Origin: Longimicrobiales bacterium
GTDB taxonomy: Bacteria > Gemmatimonadota > Gemmatimonadetes > Longimicrobiales > Gaopeijiaceae
Length of the DNA stretch: 64,000 nucleotides
Direction: 5' to 3'
Assembly: GCA_028284495.1 (NCBI GenBank)
Contig: JANQRP010000007.1
Location: forward strand, 62,001 to 126,000
Each line of letters opens with the position of its first letter. Positions within the stretch are counted from its first letter, which is position 1. Shown one piece after another: positions 62,402 through 64,000 of the stretch. Below the pieces are notes generated by a model. That model ran no database searches. It worked only from the letters and a program-made list of their open reading frames with translations, and had not been told where the DNA came from. The translations under genes and the position numbers were made by a program.

Positions 62402-63079
62402 TCAGAGCGCGAGGTCGTACTGGATCCGGAGGAACGTGCGCCGATGGTGGGGGGTCGGCCCGAGGGCGTCGAGCGCCTTGCGATGCTCGGCCGTTCCATA
62501 GCCCGCGTTCCGCTCCCACCCGTACCCCGCGTAGCGAGCCGCGAGTCGCCGCATGAGGTCGTCCCGCACGACCTTGGCCACGATGGACGCGCATGCGATC
62601 GAATGCACGATATCGTCGCCGCCCACCAAGGCGGCGTGTTCCGGGACGTCCTTCATCGGGCGACCGTCCAGGACGAGGTGATCCCACGGTGCACGAAGCC
62701 GTCGCAGGGCCCTCCGAACCGCCAGGCGCGTGGCCCCCAGGATGTTCAGACGATCGATCTCACGGACGGAGGCAGCGCCCAGCGAGACGTCGCCGTCGGG
62801 CACCCGATCGAGAATCTCGCGGCAGCAGTACTCCCGCGCCTCCGCGGACAGCTTCTTGGAGTCCCGGACCCCGGCCACGTGAAGGTCGCGCGGGAGCACG
62901 ACGGCGCAGGCCACCACCGGGCCGGCGAGCGGGCCGCGGCCCACCTCGTCCACGCCGCACACCCGAAAACGACCGCGGCTCCAGAATCGCCGCTCGTAGC
63001 CGAGGGGGTCCTGGAGCCGGTCGATCGCGTCCGCCTCGTCGGAGTCCGGCGAAGTCGCCGGTACGTCCGGATCCGTCAG
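62402..63079 (-). CDS. rnhB: Ribonuclease HII, probably CTG start
   Basis: RNase HII cleaves RNA in RNA-DNA hybrids and removes misincorporated ribonucleotides. From the GTG at 62962 only 186 residues would be made, starting within the first strand ([16 protein letters not shown]). The frame upstream encodes [14 protein letters not shown], which is the usual N-terminal helix and strand of the family, but has no ATG, GTG or TTG. The CTG at 63079 overlaps the rplS stop in CTGA and would give 225 residues. Catalytic acids are in GVDEVGRG and HLVLDGRP, with the conserved [15 protein letters not shown] and [11 protein letters not shown]. The trmD-rplS-rnhB order is widespread. Confidence 0.9.
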   Translation of the reverse strand: MTDPDVPATSPDSDEADAIDRLQDPLGYERRFWSRGRFRVCGVDEVGRGPLAGPVVACAVVLPRDLHVAGVRDSKKLSAEAREYCCREILDRVPDGDVSLGAASVREIDRLNILGATRLAVRRALRRLRAPWDHLVLDGRPMKDVPEHAALVGGDDIVHSIACASIVAKVVRDDLMRRLAARYAGYGWERNAGYGTAEHRKALDALGPTPHHRRTFLRIQYDLAL

Positions 63080-63423
63080 GAGCGCTTCTCCCGGATCCGC
63101 GCGGCCTTCCCGCGGAGACTCCGGAGGTAGTACAGCTTCGCGCGCCGGACGCGACCGCGACGGACGACCTCGAGGCCCTCCACCGTCGGGGCATGGAGGG
63201 GGAAGACACGCTCGACGCCGATACCCGAGGAGATCTTGCGGACGGTGAACGTCTCGTCGATGCCGCCGCCACGGCGTCCGATGCAGACGCCCTCGAACGC
63301 CTGGATCCGCTCCTTGCTACCCTCACGGATGCGGTAGTTCACGCGGACGGTATCACCCGGCGAGAACTGGGGGACGTCGGTCCGAAGCTCGTCGGCGACG
63401 ACCTCTCGAAGCAGATCTGACAT
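63076..63423 (-). CDS. rplS: 50S ribosomal protein L19
   Basis: A 115-residue protein matching L19 along its length: [60 protein letters not shown] and the basic end [27 protein letters not shown]. It sits at the 30S-50S interface. The ATG at 63423 is preceded by a purine-rich GAGAGGAGAG stretch that serves as ribosome binding site. It follows trmD by 113 bases and its stop overlaps the candidate rnhB CTG start. Confidence 0.98.
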   Translation of the reverse strand: MSDLLREVVADELRTDVPQFSPGDTVRVNYRIREGSKERIQAFEGVCIGRRGGGIDETFTVRKISSGIGVERVFPLHAPTVEGLEVVRRGRVRRAKLYYLRSLRGKAARIREKRS

Positions 63424-63536
63424 GGTACTCTCCTCTCTGGAACGGCCCCTACCCGGGCGCAGCCTTCAACAGCCCTTGAAGATAATGCAGGACCCCCGAG
63501 GCGTGAAGGGAGACCCGGCGCCGACCGCGAGGCGCG

Positions 63537-64000
63537 TCAGCTGGGCGTTTCGGACGCGGACGGAGACCCCGAGCGGGGCCCCTCGTCCGCGCCGTCGTTC
63601 GCGTCCTCGACCGCGCGCCCACCCGCCGGAAGCTCGGGCCGCCGGAGCCGGGTCACTCGTTCGGCCTGCTCGGCCCGCCACGCCGCGATGCGCGCGTGAT
63701 CGCCGCTCAGCAGCACCTCGGGCACGGCGTGGCCCCGGTACTCGGCGGGTCGCGTGTAGGACGGTCCGCTGAGCCCTGACCCGCCGTGGAACGAGTCGGT
63801 CGCCGCGGCCTCGGGGTTTCCGAGCGCGCCCGGCAACAGGCGCACCACGGCGTCGGTCATCGCGAGCGCGGCGTACTCGCCTCCCGACACCACGAAGTCG
63901 CCCATGGAGAGTTCCTCGGTCGCGAGGTGGTCGGCCACGCGCTGGTCGACGTCCTTGTAGTGCCCGCAGAGGAAGGTGATCTCGGACTCGGCGGCGAGAC
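63537..64000 (-). CDS. trmD: tRNA (guanine-N1)-methyltransferase, C-terminal part (5' end outside window)
   Basis: The last 154 codons of TrmD, which methylates G37 of tRNAs reading CNN codons and prevents frameshifting. The SPOUT-fold knot region is recognisable: EITFLCGHYKDVDQRV, the SAM-binding SMGDFVVSGGEYAALAMTDAVVRLLPGALGN, DSFHGGSGLSGPSYTRPAEYRGHAVPEVLLSGDHARIAAWR and RRPELPAGG. The enzyme works as a dimer. The C-terminal tail (VEDANDGADEGPRSGSPSASETPS) is an unusually long disordered extension. The start lies beyond base 64000, where rimM and rpsP would be expected. Confidence 0.96.
   Translation of the reverse strand, partial: LAAESEITFLCGHYKDVDQRVADHLATEELSMGDFVVSGGEYAALAMTDAVVRLLPGALGNPEAAATDSFHGGSGLSGPSYTRPAEYRGHAVPEVLLSGDHARIAAWRAEQAERVTRLRRPELPAGGRAVEDANDGADEGPRSGSPSASETPS

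Noticed and set aside
63464..63481. CTTCAA-N6-TTGAAG inverted repeat between trmD and rplS as terminator or L19 leader
   Set aside because: The stem is only six bases and AT-rich, with no U-tract and no similarity to known L19 leaders.

Overview
The window is 64 kb of GC-rich (about 70% by eye), densely coding bacterial chromosome. The gene content best fits a heterotrophic member of Gemmatimonadota, with Acidobacteriota as the alternative. It has two MacB/FtsX-type orphan permeases, one of them behind a PadR regulator, many secreted lipoproteins and amidohydrolases, S9 and M14 peptidases, and DUF4388/MshEN and MoxR-DUF58 modules. This placement is inferred from gene content; there is no rRNA in the window. 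No phage genes, insertion sequences or CRISPR arrays were seen, so it reads as core or stable accessory chromosome.

Layout. 1-5.3 kb: exported enzymes (two amidohydrolases, an HpcH/HpaI-like lipoprotein, and a Tat-exported FMN alpha-hydroxy-acid oxidase that carries a CxxCH motif). 5.4-8.6 kb: a PilT-type ATPase coupled to a MshEN/receiver/DUF4388 scaffold protein. 8.8-15.3 kb: an orphan permease, an alpha/beta hydrolase, a gamma-glutamyltransferase-like protein, a lipoprotein and a coiled-coil protein. 15.3-20.6 kb: a sulfatase pair and a P-type ATPase. 20.6-33.2 kb: a glycogen and central-carbon cluster with pyruvate phosphate dikinase, a double GH57 fusion, glgA, glgB and glgP. No glgC is visible. 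33.4-43.3 kb: an amino-acid-permease/RCK fusion, ferritin, a metallo-beta-lactamase-fold lipoprotein, a PQQ-type sugar dehydrogenase, an orphan permease with its PadR regulator, and a two-RCK potassium channel. 43.5-52.5 kb: an S9 peptidase, a beta-barrel plus cupredoxin pair, an Lrp regulator, two DinB proteins, and a tandem M14 carboxypeptidase pair of which one member has lost its zinc site. 52.6-62.3 kb: envelope genes (winged-helix membrane protein, 4-TM protein), tRNA-Lys(UUU), an RDD-SpoIIM fusion, and the MoxR/DUF58/DUF4350/DUF4129 cluster. 62.4-64 kb: the conserved trmD-rplS-rnhB block.

Genes are packed tightly. Start/stop overlaps of four bases (ATGA or GTGA) couple at least six gene pairs. 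Two further junctions (moxR/DUF58 and rplS/rnhB) only make sense if CTG is used as start codon in a CTGA overlap. The most notable items are the CxxCH-bearing FMN oxidase, the active/inactive M14 pair, the CTGA starts, the GH57-GH57 fusion, and several enzyme-family members (HpaI-like, GGT-like, MBL-like) whose family-defining residues are changed. All function calls are from reading translations; no database search was run.
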